A stretch of DNA of 36,569 bases from Polaribacter sp. IC066 (lineage in GTDB: Bacteria > Bacteroidota > Bacteroidia > Flavobacteriales > Flavobacteriaceae), in NCBI RefSeq assembly GCF_007997085.1, contig NZ_VORR01000043.1:1-36569 (forward strand), in the 5' to 3' direction. A model generated the notes under the pieces. It did not search any database, had not been told where the DNA came from, and saw only the letters and a program-made list of their open reading frames with translations. Below, piece by piece: positions 36,553 through 36,569 of this stretch. Numbering within the stretch: position 1 is the stretch's first letter; the number at the start of each line of letters is the position of its first letter. A program made the position numbers and the translations under genes.

Positions 36553-36569
36553 ATGGAATCATCGAGTAA
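36553..36569 (+). CDS. Possible start of a gene running off the window
   Basis: ATG followed by GAA TCA TCG AGT, cut by the window end. Too short to identify; the long AT-rich leader upstream is the only support. Confidence 0.25.

Overview
The window looks like chromosome of a marine member of the Flavobacteriaceae. It is AT-rich, several genes carry the Bacteroidota -7 promoter element TAnnTTTG, and families such as AIM24, PspC, GIN-domain (DUF2807) lipoproteins and an E1-alpha/E2 pyruvate dehydrogenase pair occur together. A Polaribacter-like host is my guess from sequence style only.

Layout. 1-1050 is gene-free and opens with 3.4 copies of a ~212-bp tandem repeat, followed by a terminator hairpin. 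1111-5310 (+) holds pta, ackA and a YebC-family gene. 5508-8822 is mostly minus strand: an ATPase, AIM24, a lipoprotein gene with a broken signal peptide, a 48-aa ORF (+) and a DUF4442 protein. 9056-14301 (+) is an envelope/regulatory block: DUF4870, PadR, PspC, GIN lipoprotein, NTF2-like, NYN-LOTUS. 14302-15410 is gene-free and packed with dispersed palindromic repeats. 15411-30967 is a defence-type island. 31163-36053 returns to core genes: a DUF2721 membrane protein (-), a VanX-like dipeptidase, a secreted protein, and PDH E1-alpha and E2. A terminator and another dispersed repeat close the window.

The defence island is the interesting part. It starts with a TPR plus HELTH zinc-peptidase gene cut by 21 copies of the tetranucleotide ACAA. 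At this copy number the gene is out of frame; 19, 22 or 25 copies would fuse the halves into one protein of about 675 aa, so it is a strong candidate for phase variation. It is followed, apparently in one operon, by a type III restriction-modification pair: mod (killed by one TAA stop) and res (intact). Next is a decaying type I BREX cluster: pglX (5' end missing, two stops, two frameshifts, two REP-like elements translated in frame), an intact hipB-hipA pair, pglZ (two frameshift lesions, phosphatase half deleted), and brxL (first few dozen residues removed by the same deletion). brxA, brxB and brxC are not in the window. The brxL product ends in what looks like the phospholipase-D-like MIT_C domain of MITD1 rather than a Lon protease domain. 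In this sequence the type III system should not methylate and the BREX system should be dead, while hipBA and res remain open.

Functions come from motifs and remembered family patterns; no database search was run. Frameshifts in homopolymers could be sequencing errors and should be checked against reads.
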